Shown here piece by piece: positions 10,546 through 21,285 of a stretch of 64,000 nucleotides of DNA. Where the stretch lies: the NCBI GenBank assembly GCA_000467715.1, contig AJFK01000227.1, positions 62,001-126,000 of the forward strand. The letters run 5' to 3'. Position 1 is the stretch's first letter; the number at the start of each line of letters is the position of its first letter. Made by a program: the position numbers and the translations under genes. The DNA is from Hysterium pulicare CBS 123377 (taxonomy: Eukaryota > Ascomycota > Dothideomycetes > Hysteriales > Hysteriaceae). Under the pieces are notes generated by a model. It was not told the origin of the DNA and made no database searches. It saw nothing but the letters and a program-made list of their open reading frames with translations.

Positions 10546-12273
10546 CTACACCACATACCTAAACAACTTATTCTCTCTATCCGTCAAATCCATAAACTCG
10601 ATATTCCCGGTCCCCTTCCCTTCGCCCTCCCTCTCCGTCTCCGCCTGCGCATGCAACTTATCCCTCCGATGATTCTCCCATCGATTCAACGTAAAAAAGG
10701 CCATAAGCACCAAAATTGACACGACCCACAGCACAACCAGCGAGATCTTCGCATGCGCGTAGAAAGGCGGATCCCTAAACGTCTGCGGTCCGACGAAGTA
10801 TGCGACACCGAGAATGAGGAATACTATGGAGTTGAGCGTAGTCTTTTTGGTGGTCCCGAGAACGTTTGAGGAGATCATGGATATAACGATGAACCAGGCT
10901 GTTGAACAGGATCCGCTCATGAAGAAGTAGGCGACTAGTTGACCGTAGCGGCGGTAGAAGTGGCCTTCGTTTCCGAGGCCAATGTAGAGAGCCGCCCAGA
11001 AGAGCGAGAAGATACCGGCGGCGATGGCGGCTCCAGAGCGTTGTTTGGTGTAGTCGGCCAGAAAGCCAAAACCTACATTACAGAGGACGGAGATGAAGCC
11101 TTGGGGGATGTTGAGGAGGAGAGTCTCTTTGGTAGTGAAACCGAGGCTCTTAATGAGGATAGACTGGAGCAGGACGAGGCCGGCAGAGGGTATCTGAGAA
11201 GATAGCACGAAGACAACGTACATCCAGGTCTGTACGAAAGTGAGCTTCGCATCCGCAAGCCAAAGTTCTGAGGTATACTCACCCTAACATCTGTAACAGC
11301 CTCAACAGCTTGATACCGCTTATACTTTGTACTTCCAGCGCCCTGATGATTATCCCTCAACCTCTCTACCGCAAGCATCTTCTCCTGCTCCGTAAACCAC
11401 CTCGCCTGCACCGCCGATGGCGCCATAATATAGAACATGCATCCTCCATATACGACCGAAACCAGCCCAGTGATCAGCGCGAGGATCTTCCAGCTAGAAA
11501 ATGAGCTCGGATGCTTCGCTTCCCCATCTACACACCCAAAAGCGATGAGCCCTCCAATCATAGTCGCGAATCCCGTACACGCAGACCAGATACCGACTCG
11601 AGTCCCGTGCTCATACTTGCGATACCAAGCGGCTGTGATGAGGGAGAAGCCGCAGTTGATGGAAGCTTCGAGGGCGCCGAGCACGGTGCGCTGGACCATG
11701 AGACCGGCGAAATTGTGGCAGGCGGCCATGCAGGTGAGCGTCACGCCCCACGCGATAACGCAGCAAGCTATCCATTGGGAAGGCGGGAAAACTTGAAACA
11801 TGCGGTTATGGATTGGAGCAGCGACTATGTAGCCGGCGTAGTAGATGCTACCGAGCCATGTGTACTGACTACTGCTGAGCCCGGTCTCGGCTTGGAGGCC
11901 CATCACACCGGCGTAAGAGAGCCTGGTCCCCAATCAATACACAAGTTTCCTTCGAGGCTTGGTTGAAAGATACTCACACCCCTTTATCCAGATACTGCAA
12001 AACGTATAATCCACAAAGCCACGGCAGAACATGCAAGTCAATTTTCCTGACTAGCCGTCTATTCGTCGCGTCGTCAATCGTTATAGCAGCCGCACTCGCA
12101 TATGCAAACATCTTGTCTGCACCTTTCAGTTCGGCGACATGACCCGGCTCGATTCCTAACTCTTCTGCTTTATGTTCTGCGATCTTAAGTTCCTTCGAGA
12201 TCTTGTCGCTGGCAGCATTGGGCCTGTTGACGGGTGCTGTGGGTGAGGCTGCGGCATCCACGTGCTTCTCCAT
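10546..12273 (-). CDS. MFS transporter, allantoate permease (Dal5-like) family
   Basis: Three exons (12273-11978, 11922-11283, 11229-10546) give 539 aa. After a soluble N-terminus of about 75 residues comes RKIDLHVLPWLCGLYVLQYLDKGVLSYAGVMGL, the usual first membrane helix and loop of the anion:cation symporter/allantoate permease group. About twelve hydrophobic segments follow, with a central cytoplasmic loop (QARWFTEQEKMLAVERLRDN). Relatives in fungi carry allantoate, pantothenate, nicotinate, biotin or dipeptides across the plasma membrane with protons; the substrate here cannot be told. The tail (RWENHRRDKLHAQAE) is charged. Introns are 55 and 53 nt with GTGAGT donors. The neighbour is an oxygenase on the same strand, with no evidence that they work together. 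Confidence 0.88.
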
Positions 12274-12906
12274 ATTGAAGGGTCAATGTTGATGGGAGCT
12301 TAAAGTAGCGAATGAGCAGCTTGAGTTGATTTGTTCATTGTTTTGTCTTGCGTTATGTAGTGAAGTATGGTTCCTAATGTTTCGGCAGCGCGCTCATCTC
12401 CGCCGGTATTATGGCTGGCGATCATCCTTTTGGACATAGATGCGAAGATATAGATAGGGAAGATAGGCAGAGTGAAACGCGTCGAAAATAGACTTCCAAT
12501 CCTTCTCGGAAATTCGGAAGGTGGAAGAGTGCAAGGAAGTTGGCGAAAGTGGAGGTCTGATAAGAAGACGTCGATGCTTTCCGAATTGGGTTATGGTGGA
12601 TGCAGGGATGTTTTGCGTGAGTAAGCAACACCATAGTTTTTCAAGGACACAACTCTTACAAGTAGGGATAGAAGTAATTGGGTTAGACTTACCGCAGCGA
12701 AAGCACTTGGGTACATCGCGCTGAGATCAAACTATCCATGTGGATACAGGTGAACTGGACATACAAACGCTGACAAAGCGTCCGAAAAGCGAAAATGGAG
12801 ATTTAGTGTAGGTCTTGTATACACAACTGACCTATGAAGGGGTAAATATTTCGAATTGATTTAAAGACATGTACATTCTGACTATGCAAAGCTTATATTT
12901 CACGCC
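12274..12906. other. Intergenic region
   Basis: This is the upstream region of the MFS gene and the 3' flank of the oxygenase gene. Only short overlapping ORFs are present. No gene, repeat or RNA is recognised. Confidence 0.5.
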
Positions 12907-14124
12907 CTAAGCAGTCGCCGTAACCTCCGCCGTGGGAAAATCCTGCACCCTCGGCGCCGGCTTCCCCTTATTACTCGGATGCTGCCATCTCGCTGCCTTC
13001 AACCTCTCCAAGAAGTAATCCCCGGCATTGACCTCCTCATACACCTTTCCTTCCTCTTGGCAATTAGGAACTACCGATAGTGTGGCCTCGCGATTAGGCG
13101 AAAAGAAAAAGGGCATCGAGTAGCGCTCTTCGCCACTCCTGTTTAACACCCTATGCACAGTTGACTTGAACTTGTTGTTTGTGATTTGACTGAGAAAGTC
13201 GCCAACGTTGACGACGTAGGTGCGAGGCTTGGGGGGTGCATCAACCCAGATACCGTTTGCGTTGAGGACTTGAAGAGCTGCAACACTCTCCTGCTGCACC
13301 AACGTAAAAAAGTCATAGTCGGTATGAGCACCTAGACCAATGTCTCTAGCCTTGGGAGACTCTTGTGGCGGGTAATGCAGAATGCGTACTCCGACCATGG
13401 GGAAAGACGTTGCTTTATCGAAATAGGTTTCTGGCAAGTCCAAAGCCAGAGCGAAGATTTGCATGAGCTTCTTGGAGAAGGCTAAGACGCGGGTGTAGTA
13501 GTCGTACATAGCTGGACGGAATTCCGGATATTTGCTTGGCCACGAGTTGCGCTTGGGTTCCTCGGGGCCGGGGGTGAATGGTGGGTTTTGCTCGGGTTCG
13601 GAAGCATCATCTCCCATGCTGAAGGCCTCTTTCATGTCTAAATGAATATCGTCAGCGAAATTCTTATAAAGGTGGAAATGGGTGCGCATACCTCCCTTGC
13701 CTGCGCCCTCCAACTTGGTCTCAAACAGCGGCTCATAACCCCTCAATGCCTTCGACTTATGAAGATGCACCTCCATCTTATCTTCATGAGGCATCGCAAA
13801 GAATTTCTTGACCGAGTCAAAAGTATGGGCGATCACTTCATCTGGAATATCGTGATTCTCGGCATAGAAGAATCCGACTTCACTGCATGCTTTTCCGATT
13901 TGTGCTGCAACCTTTTTGCGGTCTTCGATGTTTGGCGACCAAATACCGGATACATCGACGACGGGAATTGAGTCAAATGTATTCTTCGCATCTGCACCGC
14001 GAAGAACGGGGCGAGATCCTCGTTTACCTCCGGCGTGGTAGTAAACGTACTATGAATCTGTTAATGCGATATGACCAATCAGGGCAATGGCGGCTCGACG
14101 AACCTCGGTGTCCGTGACAGCCAT
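12907..14124 (-). CDS. 2-oxoglutarate/Fe(II)-dependent dioxygenase (isopenicillin N synthase-like)
   Basis: Three exons (14124-14104, 14049-13692, 13637-12907) give 369 aa. The N-terminal DIOX_N domain reads FDSIPVVDVSGIW and KACSEVGFFYAENHDIP. The C-terminal jelly-roll has the iron ligands HTD (in GLGAHTDYDFFTL) and His in STVHRV, and the RYSMPFFF strand supplies the Arg-x-Ser that holds 2-oxoglutarate. It lacks a signal peptide, so it is probably cytosolic. The family hydroxylates, desaturates or cyclises small molecules; the substrate is unknown. The 54-nt second intron (GTATGC...TTAG) is open in frame, so a naive ORF carries 18 extra residues. The first intron uses a weak GTTCGT donor, making the tiny first exon (MAVTDTE) the least certain part. 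Confidence 0.85.
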
Positions 14125-14556
14125 GATGGTCAATCCAACGAGTCTCAAGCCCGGAAGAACTGGTGATGGCTGGGTGTATTGCAAGACCAAAAGTTTGAAA
14201 ACGTTAGTAGACGCCTATTAGTGGTATATATCGACGAGGCGCTTGATTGATAATGAGTATCGGAGTTGCGCACGCTGCCCCGCCTACAACGGCAACTTAA
14301 ACATGGTCCATTTCGGTTAGTGGAATATCATCCCCGCCCGATTCTGATAGGCGATAGGCGAAGGCGTTCGCCGATGCCGAAACATGCGCCGGGAATGATC
14401 GTCTGGGGATACATTAATCCCTTGGAGAGAGGGCAAAGACCTTAGTTAGACGAGAAGATGAGCAACCGGTAACGGGTTGTGGATTGAGGAATCCCGTAGG
14501 CTTAATGAGAACGGATTTGAACGATAATGCTTAGAAATCCACATACCACTGCTCCA
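14125..14556. other. Intergenic region
   Basis: This is the promoter side of the oxygenase gene and the 3' side of the membrane-protein gene. No features are recognised. Confidence 0.5.
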
Positions 14557-16377
14557 TCATCGATCATCATTCCTTACTTCAAAATATAGCACTCCTTCTT
14601 TCTGCACTTCCTTCATTCGTCCAGGTGGCCCAAGTCCTACGTGTTGATATCCCTTATCAGCCTCATCCAAATCAACACCAAACATAACCTCCGTCTGCTC
14701 CATATTGGCCCTCAGCTTATAATCACCTTTTACACAGCCACTAGAAAGCTGTTGATCCCACCACGTGCCCCTGACAGCGTTCGCAATAGTGAGGAATGTG
14801 AAGCTCCGAAAGGGTAGGTGCTGTAGTTTGTGGAGAATGATATCCACTACACTCAGGATTGCAACGGCAACGAGTAGGATAAGAACGATGATAAGAACAT
14901 AGACGCGTACGACATAGACCGGCTTTGCTGGTTCGCCAACCGTCGGAACAGTAGCCGTGCCGTAATACCCTGCGGTAGAGACTGACGCGAGGGCCTGCGC
15001 TAGTTGTCCTAAAAGGCTTGTCACAGCTCTTAAATCGGGGACCATGTAGATTGGTTGCATGGTTACGCTCCAGATGTAGTCATCGCGGGAGTAGAGAAGC
15101 CAGGGTACAGCGAACATATATCCACCCAAAGCGTCTAACCCGACAGTATCAAGTTCGGTGGTGTTTGCTCCCGGAGTTGGTGTGCAATTGCTCATCTGTT
15201 CGAACACTTCGTCCCAGATGCAGGAGCTCACGCGCCATTCAAAAGTCGGACTACACTTCATCCTAACGATCCAAGTGTCATTTGTAAAGCTCGCGCTGCT
15301 ATTGTCCGGGTTAAGGATGGAAGGAAGCAGTGGTCCCGCCATGGCCATGTACAGCGAGCCGACAAGAGGAACGTTGTTCGTCGTGCGATCCTGTGAGTCA
15401 CTCCAGATGAAGAGAGGGAGCGTGGCATTGTTGGTGCTGTCGACAGAGCCGCCGGGGAATGTGAAGGTCACGTTTGGCACTAGACCTGTCCTTGGGCCAG
15501 CCGTATATTGAATATCCTCCATCGCGGGTTCGCAATTACCGTCCCAGCTGTATGTGACTAGACCATCATAGCGGACCCCAGACTCGAATGTAATGTTGAC
15601 AGTTGAAACTGGCCCAAGGTCACCCGGTCGAGCATCCGTTATGCCACGTTTGCCGATGATGCTACCTCTGTAAGCATCCATGATGAGAGTCAAGAATTGG
15701 TTGGTAGAGGGATCATATGTCGGCCTGAAGGTACCAATGCCCTGATAGCCCATCGAGGTGCTCATCGTAGAAGTAACAGTGTCGGAAAATTTCGCGGGCA
15801 GCCCCACCGTTGCTGTACGGATCGTTTTTGGAGCGTATTCTCCTATCGTGATCGAAAGGGTAGCAATAGGTACAAGGAAAGCCCCAGCAAGCATTAAAAC
15901 AGTCCTCATCGAAGCCCTCCAGGTAGAATATTTGAAAGTCGTCCACAAGGCATACACGCCAGGATCCCCCATGCGATCCAAGTCAGCCACCTTGACTGGC
16001 CTCTTGGCCGCAATGCTTAAAGGATGGAGAAGAGTGAAGTCTGTACTCATTGTGCGGATGACGATTGCAACAGGAGCACAACTAATAGAAAGGAAGAGAC
16101 CCGAATAGAACTGGTCGATTTTGACGTTGTCGGTCCTGAAGACCCATCGTCCACCTCCGAGAGCAGGTCCTAGAAGACTCCAAACAAGCATCACCACGAT
16201 GCCAATCGTATATAGACAAACGATGCCTAGGAGCCATGACATTTCTTCCCGAAAAGTATACATGGATTCAGCCTCGCTCCCACGGTAGCGTTTGGATCCG
16301 GAATGCTTTTTCTGGAAGCGAGATGAGGATTGAGGAACCGTGTCATATGAATACATTTCCCCAGATCCAAGACCCAT
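14557..16377 (-). CDS. Uncharacterised multi-pass membrane protein with large extracytoplasmic domain
   Basis: This is a single exon of 606 aa. I start at ATG 16377; the frame continues upstream only from a TTG. A basic cytoplasmic N-terminus (FQKKHSGSKRYRG) is followed by hydrophobic helices near residues 50-75 and 95-115. A further helix (MRTVLMLAGAFLVPIATLSI) lies near 170, then a long loop rich in N-glycosylation sequons (NITF, NVTF, NNATL, NDTW, NTTE) and paired cysteines. The last helix (VYVLIIVLILLVAVAILSVV) is near 515-535 and leads to a cytoplasmic tail. The layout recalls fungal DUF3433-type proteins, but I cannot confirm membership. Its likely place is the plasma membrane or secretory system; the function is unknown. 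Confidence 0.75.
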   Translation of the reverse strand: MGLGSGEMYSYDTVPQSSSRFQKKHSGSKRYRGSEAESMYTFREEMSWLLGIVCLYTIGIVVMLVWSLLGPALGGGRWVFRTDNVKIDQFYSGLFLSISCAPVAIVIRTMSTDFTLLHPLSIAAKRPVKVADLDRMGDPGVYALWTTFKYSTWRASMRTVLMLAGAFLVPIATLSITIGEYAPKTIRTATVGLPAKFSDTVTSTMSTSMGYQGIGTFRPTYDPSTNQFLTLIMDAYRGSIIGKRGITDARPGDLGPVSTVNITFESGVRYDGLVTYSWDGNCEPAMEDIQYTAGPRTGLVPNVTFTFPGGSVDSTNNATLPLFIWSDSQDRTTNNVPLVGSLYMAMAGPLLPSILNPDNSSASFTNDTWIVRMKCSPTFEWRVSSCIWDEVFEQMSNCTPTPGANTTELDTVGLDALGGYMFAVPWLLYSRDDYIWSVTMQPIYMVPDLRAVTSLLGQLAQALASVSTAGYYGTATVPTVGEPAKPVYVVRVYVLIIVLILLVAVAILSVVDIILHKLQHLPFRSFTFLTIANAVRGTWWDQQLSSGCVKGDYKLRANMEQTEVMFGVDLDEADKGYQHVGLGPPGRMKEVQKEGVLYFEVRNDDR

Positions 16378-17556
16378 CTTGATTTGGATTGTAAGATTAG
16401 CAGCTAGAAACACAGCGGTCAAATGGCTTTAAGCCGTGGTATGGAGGCAAAGCCGACCAGCACAGCTCAAGATCCTTCTAGAATACTTGGATAGCGGTAC
16501 AAGATAGAACGTACCTAGGACCTCTATCGTATGACGAAGTTTGAATACTGAACAAAAAAGGCAAACCTGGTGCTTAGTAAAAGATTTTCAATATTCCAGT
16601 CTCGGGGGCAGCTCGGGTGGTCCATCTTATTATCTGTATTTCAGCCTGGCATTAGCCTGATATTGATGACTGAACCTCTCGCATTCATATGCAAAGCTAG
16701 GTCAAGATCCCATTTTGGCGAATCACTGGCAGCTCTAAAAATTGGCAAAGCTGACAATCATCTGTAAGAGCGGCTGAAACTTGGCATTAACCTCGACACC
16801 GCTTCTGACAAGAGACTTTTCACACACACTTCACCGCGATTGGCCTGAAATTCACCTAGCATACGTTTAGGAAAAGATGCTGAAAAGAGCACAGGAGACG
16901 GGAGGACCGACAAAAGCAAAATAAAGGAATGGCTTACGAAGCAGTGAGAATGCCAAGATCGAAGACATCATCGCACGCCTCACGGTTTGGAGGTCGAGGC
17001 GAGAAGTATGTGCGTAGAACACGGCTGTATAAATTGAGGAGCTTCGATGAAGGATGATGTCGATGGTAGATATGAGAATGAAGTTGAGATTCGAGTTAGG
17101 TGCACAAGGAACAGGTGGATCGATTTCGCGAGAATTGCACCTAACTTAATCGGGAGTCGTATCACGTGTGTCTGCTGGAATGCATAAGCAGATCTCATCC
17201 TATCGGCATACCGTATAGTCTCGCGAACGCCGGGCAGTCTAACGTAGCAGAGTTGAATGAAAGAAGGCTAAATGGGTGGATGACTAAAGACCTTACCGTG
17301 CAGATTTAAATTGCTGCTCCATATTAGCCCCGAATTTAAGCCGTTCTCTCGGTCTTGTAGAATCAGATATACTGAGTACAATATCCTTCGGGTTAGAATT
17401 CAGTACCTCGTAGCCTTTGAGGTCATTTCAATGATTCAATTGAACCAATGTAGATGGACGGGAAAACAGAGAATAAGACCAGGCATACATCATAATATAG
17501 AGCCAGCCCTTCAAATCCAATGACACTGACAACCGATCCCAAGGCCCTTCAGCCCA
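16378..17556. other. Intergenic region of 1.2 kb
   Basis: This holds the upstream region of the membrane-protein gene and the 3' flank of the Ayg1-like gene. ORFs on both strands are short and without pattern. A minus-strand ORF at 17198-16980 is rich in Ser and His and unconvincing. I see nothing else. Confidence 0.45.
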
Positions 17557-18908
17557 TCAACTCCCCATAACCTCCTCCATCCAGGGATAAACAACAGAGT
17601 TCGCCTCCGGATACCCCATATGAAACCTCTCCCTAATAAACCTCATTTCCTTCGGGCTACCATACTCCGCCAACAACATGGAATCCTCAATCGGCATACA
17701 ACCATCCAAAACCCCGTTGATCAACAACATCCTACAACTCTTCATTCCCATCCCCACAACCGGGACACCCTTCCCTTCCCCAGATATTAGAGAGAAAGTC
17801 TTCTGACACTTTTCTTTCATCTCTTCGAAGGACGAGTAGCCATATTTCTCGCAGTAGGCACGCTCGAGTCCAAAGGGATATTCGTGTTTCGAGATCTCCG
17901 AGAGCCATTCGCGGCCGACGTAGTGATGAGTTCCGGCGCCATGACCCACGCTTCCAGCTAATTTATCTGCGTGAGTGTGGGCGAGGCGGATGGCATAGTA
18001 GCCGCCCGCGCTTAGGCCCCATGCGATGACTTGCTTCGAGTTGAAGTGAGGTTGCGAGTCTATCCATTCGAGAATGGACGCGAAGAGCCGGTCGGGTGAG
18101 AGAGGGTCGGTTTTCAAAGCGGGACAGTCCACGGTTGTGCCGGGTATGTCGCAGATTACTGTTGCCCAGCCGCGTTTTAAGTGCTCGTCTGTTCGCTATA
18201 ACATTTTATTAGTTTTGTAGCCAGACTGAATTCCCCAATATAAGCGTCACCTACCTCAGTATTATCAGGTCTATGCCCATCTAACCCTGTAATCAACAAC
18301 ACTACCGGACACGGGCTATCCTTCGAAGCATTCGGAGGAGTCCTTAGATAAAGCGGAATCTCCTTCCCATCTCCCTCCGTCGCAAACTTATGAGGAATCA
18401 CCTCTTCCTCAATCGGAACCTCCCATAACTTCGTCCCCTTCATGTACGCGTCTTTCTGCATCTCAAAGACATTTTTCTTCAGCGGCGTCCCTATGTACGG
18501 AAACCGAGCAAGTCTAAATACAGCATTTGCTCTTTTGTAAAGTTTGATCGCTTCTCCTTTACCCGTGGCTTCTATTTCTCCCGCTTTCTTAACAAGTGCT
18601 TCGGCGGTGGGTACGAAGGCAGATGTGTATTCATCCGAGTAAGGATCATTTATGTTCTTCTCAATCAAATGATCGAAAATGGGTTCGAAATCCTCGTATT
18701 TGCCATCATGGAAAGGATAGACGCTTCGCCGACATGGGAACATCCATCTCAGTTCCCAGAGATTCTTTATTGAGCCCTGGTGGCCGTAGTCTTTGGCGAA
18801 GAGATCGCCTAGGATCCAATTGACCATTTTATGAGCTTGAGAAGGGGGGATAGAAGTGGAGATGAGGCCTCGATTTATGAATTTGACTAAATCATGGTTG
18901 CTGTACAT
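17557..18908 (-). CDS. Alpha/beta hydrolase, Ayg1-like (DUF1100/FrsA-type)
   Basis: Two exons (18908-18255, 18195-17557) give 430 aa; the start is ATG 18908, since the codon before it is TTG. An N-terminal cap (about residues 1-190, with WELRWMFPCRRSVYPFHDG and AIKLYKRANAVFRLARFPYI) precedes the hydrolase core. The core shows PCPVVLLITGLDGHRPDN (oxyanion region), the nucleophile elbow GLSAGG, the acid region INGVLDGCMP and the His in RFHMGYPEAN. This arrangement is that of Aspergillus Ayg1, which shortens a heptaketide naphthopyrone in melanin synthesis, and of bacterial pseudooxynicotine hydrolases. It is probably a C-C hydrolase or esterase. No polyketide synthase is near, so a melanin role is not supported here. 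The 59-nt intron splits TE|RT in phase 0. Confidence 0.85.
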
Positions 18909-19080
18909 CAAACACGATATTTAAATCCGTTCTCGGCGATGGGTGGGGGGGGAACCGAGAAACGGCATCCCGAGCGGAAACGAACGGACGGCCCCGCATT
19001 TTGTACCTGGTAGGGCTGAAAATAGCACCTGCATAATCTGCCTTGCGGTTGATAATGTGAAATGGCTTCGAAGAGAATAT

Positions 19081-20644
19081 TCAATCCAGATCGAGCAATT
19101 GTTGTCCGCTACGACAATACTGCCTCACGACATCCACCAACTTCTGCCTTCTCGCCTTTCGATCGAAAACCTGAGCATGATCGCATTCCGGAAACCACAG
19201 GATGTCTAACCCATCTCCTTTCCAGGCCTTCTCCTTCCAACCCCCGTCCTCCACATCATCATGGAGTGTTCCAGCGAGATACCTCCCCACCGTCTCAGTA
19301 TCAACAATTAAGTCTCGTCCGCCGAGAACGACAGTAAGCTTATGGCTGGGGACATCCTCTTTCCACAACAAATTTTCGCTCCAAAAGAAGTGTCGCGAGA
19401 GTGTATGGGCAACCATCATATCCTTGGATGCGAAATAGTAGAGTTGATGTTCATTCGCGCCTCGTGGTGTTCGAACGGTGAAGTTATATGCAACGTCTGG
19501 CAGATGCAAAAGGAACGTGACAGGGTCTATCAGGAGAATTGAATCGATTTTTCCTGCCGTCCCCGGGGTTTCCAGCAAGTGAGTGGAGATTACGGTCCCG
19601 TACGAGTGTGATGCGAGAACGAATTTAGTCCAACCGTGTGATTCAACAATGGCGTTTATTTGCTTGCACATTTCTGCTTTGCCCAATGCCGGGCTGGTAA
19701 GCCTAAAACTGACAGCCATTATCTCCAGCGCGATGATACCGATGCCTCCGTCCGAGGACGTGTCGTCCTCCTTCGCATTGATCTCGGCTAAGAAGTTGAC
19801 GTAGGGATAGAGTCCAATGCCGATGCCATGCAGGAATAGGACAGGTAGCCTAGTCTTGGAAGTATGAGGGTGGTACCAGTATGAGAGATCAGATGCAGGG
19901 CTACGATGGGTACTGAGGAGTGCGAAGAAGCGGAAGGGAAAGACCGAAAAGAACTGTCGCAGGTCGTTGCGATAGAACGTGAAAGAGTGATACTTTAGGC
20001 GAGCTGCAGTAGCCGTGTCTACTATGCCAACCAGCTGATGAAATCTGGTTAGTCCTAATCTACCTGAATTGGATGAAAGGAAGACTGGATCTTACCATAT
20101 ACCAAAACAAGGAACGATGCATCATGTCCACTTCATCCACGGTCAGGCGCAGACACTTCGCCTGCCCTCTACCATGCTCTAGCTTCCGACCTAAGAGCTG
20201 TTCGACATCATCGGTATAGTGTTCGAGCTCCTCGTTGTCGGCAATGCTGAAAAGGCCCGTGTTCAAAAACGCCCAACGGAAGAACTCCTTGACATTTTCG
20301 CGTTTGATCTGCTCCAGCGGGCTGCCCAGAAACCACTTGGACAAGTAGCGTTCGGGATTTGGCACGGTATCGATGCATCGCCGGGAAAGCAGTTGACGTT
20401 GCTCAGGACTAAGGAGCTCTGGATGGCGGGCGGGGCTTTGGAGCTTGTGTTTTCGAGGAAGGTATACCAGGAAATAGAATGCTGACTCGACTGTGGTCCA
20501 TGCTAGCAGGACCTTGGTGAGAGGTGTCTGGGGAGGGTAAACGATAGAGAAGCCGCAGAAAAGGATGCTGAGGGGAGTGATGGCGCGCAAGGCAGCGATA
20601 CAGCCTCGGATGAAGATATACTCCGGGAAAGAGGTGCCTATCAT
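19081..20644 (-). CDS. Membrane-anchored alpha/beta hydrolase, fungal family
   Basis: Two exons (20644-20096, 20034-19081) give 500 aa. The N-terminal ~75 residues contain two hydrophobic segments (CIAALRAITPLSILFCGFSIVY and VLLAWTTVESAFYFLVYLP), suggesting an anchor. The middle includes RYLSKWFLGSPLEQIKRENVKEFFRWAF, a conserved block of a fungal family of unknown function. The hydrolase domain has LFLHGIGIGLYPYV (oxyanion loop), the nucleophile in ASHSYGTV, the Asp in GGRDLIVD and the His in ECDHAQVF, a complete Ser-Asp-His triad. The substrate is unknown; a lipid or ester is plausible. The 61-nt intron was open in frame on its 5' side and is set by GTAAGA and TTTCATCAG. The gene follows the Ayg1-like gene on the same strand across about 170 bp; shared function is not shown. 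Confidence 0.82.
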
Positions 20645-21285
20645 GGCGGAGCGAGTGTCACCGAATATGCAACGAGGGCGTTCTCCGTATTAAGAACGTA
20701 GACGCGGCTTTGTTGAACCTCAACGAGGGTTTGTTGAGCATCTTCGGGGCGTGAGGTCTGACAAGCTGTGGATACCTAGGGAAGCTGCAGGATGGGTGGT
20801 GGTCCAAGGTCAGGTAGGCTTCCACTTTCCCTTCCACTTTGCATGTGACGCGGAGCTGGCGGGGACCAAGGCGCCATAACACGCGCCGACCGCGTCGCGA
20901 CGGCACCGGGCAAGCAACCCGACCACTTATCCTCCACCATGCTCTCATCAGATGCCTAGGTATCTTCATTTGATGAAGCTCACATGCAATGCCCAGACGT
21001 GACCCATACTACTCAGGTGTGTTTGTACAATCTTGGATTTGCTCGATCAAACGCTAGCCACCCATTCCGCGCCATTACCGTCTCCCTTTCATCTAATTCA
21101 TCCCAAAGGTACTGTCCAAGTCTAGCCGTTGCTATGCATTATGCTGAATGATATTGTCCAAGGCTATCATCGCGTCGTAAGTGAATTCTTCTCCCAGTCC
21201 CATATAATACAGTCCTTGCGTGTGTTTTTCCTTTGCTTTCATCCTGTCTTTCACGTGTATACATACCGTCCATACAGATCAGTAT
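20645..21285. other. Intergenic region
   Basis: This lies between the start of the hydrolase gene and the 3' end of the aquaporin gene. A CT-rich tract is present on the plus strand around 21185-21265. No gene is recognised. Confidence 0.5.

Noticed and set aside
13638-13691. Eighteen extra residues inside the dioxygenase
   Set aside because: They are encoded by a 54-nt intron with good splice signals, and removing it rejoins a conserved stretch.
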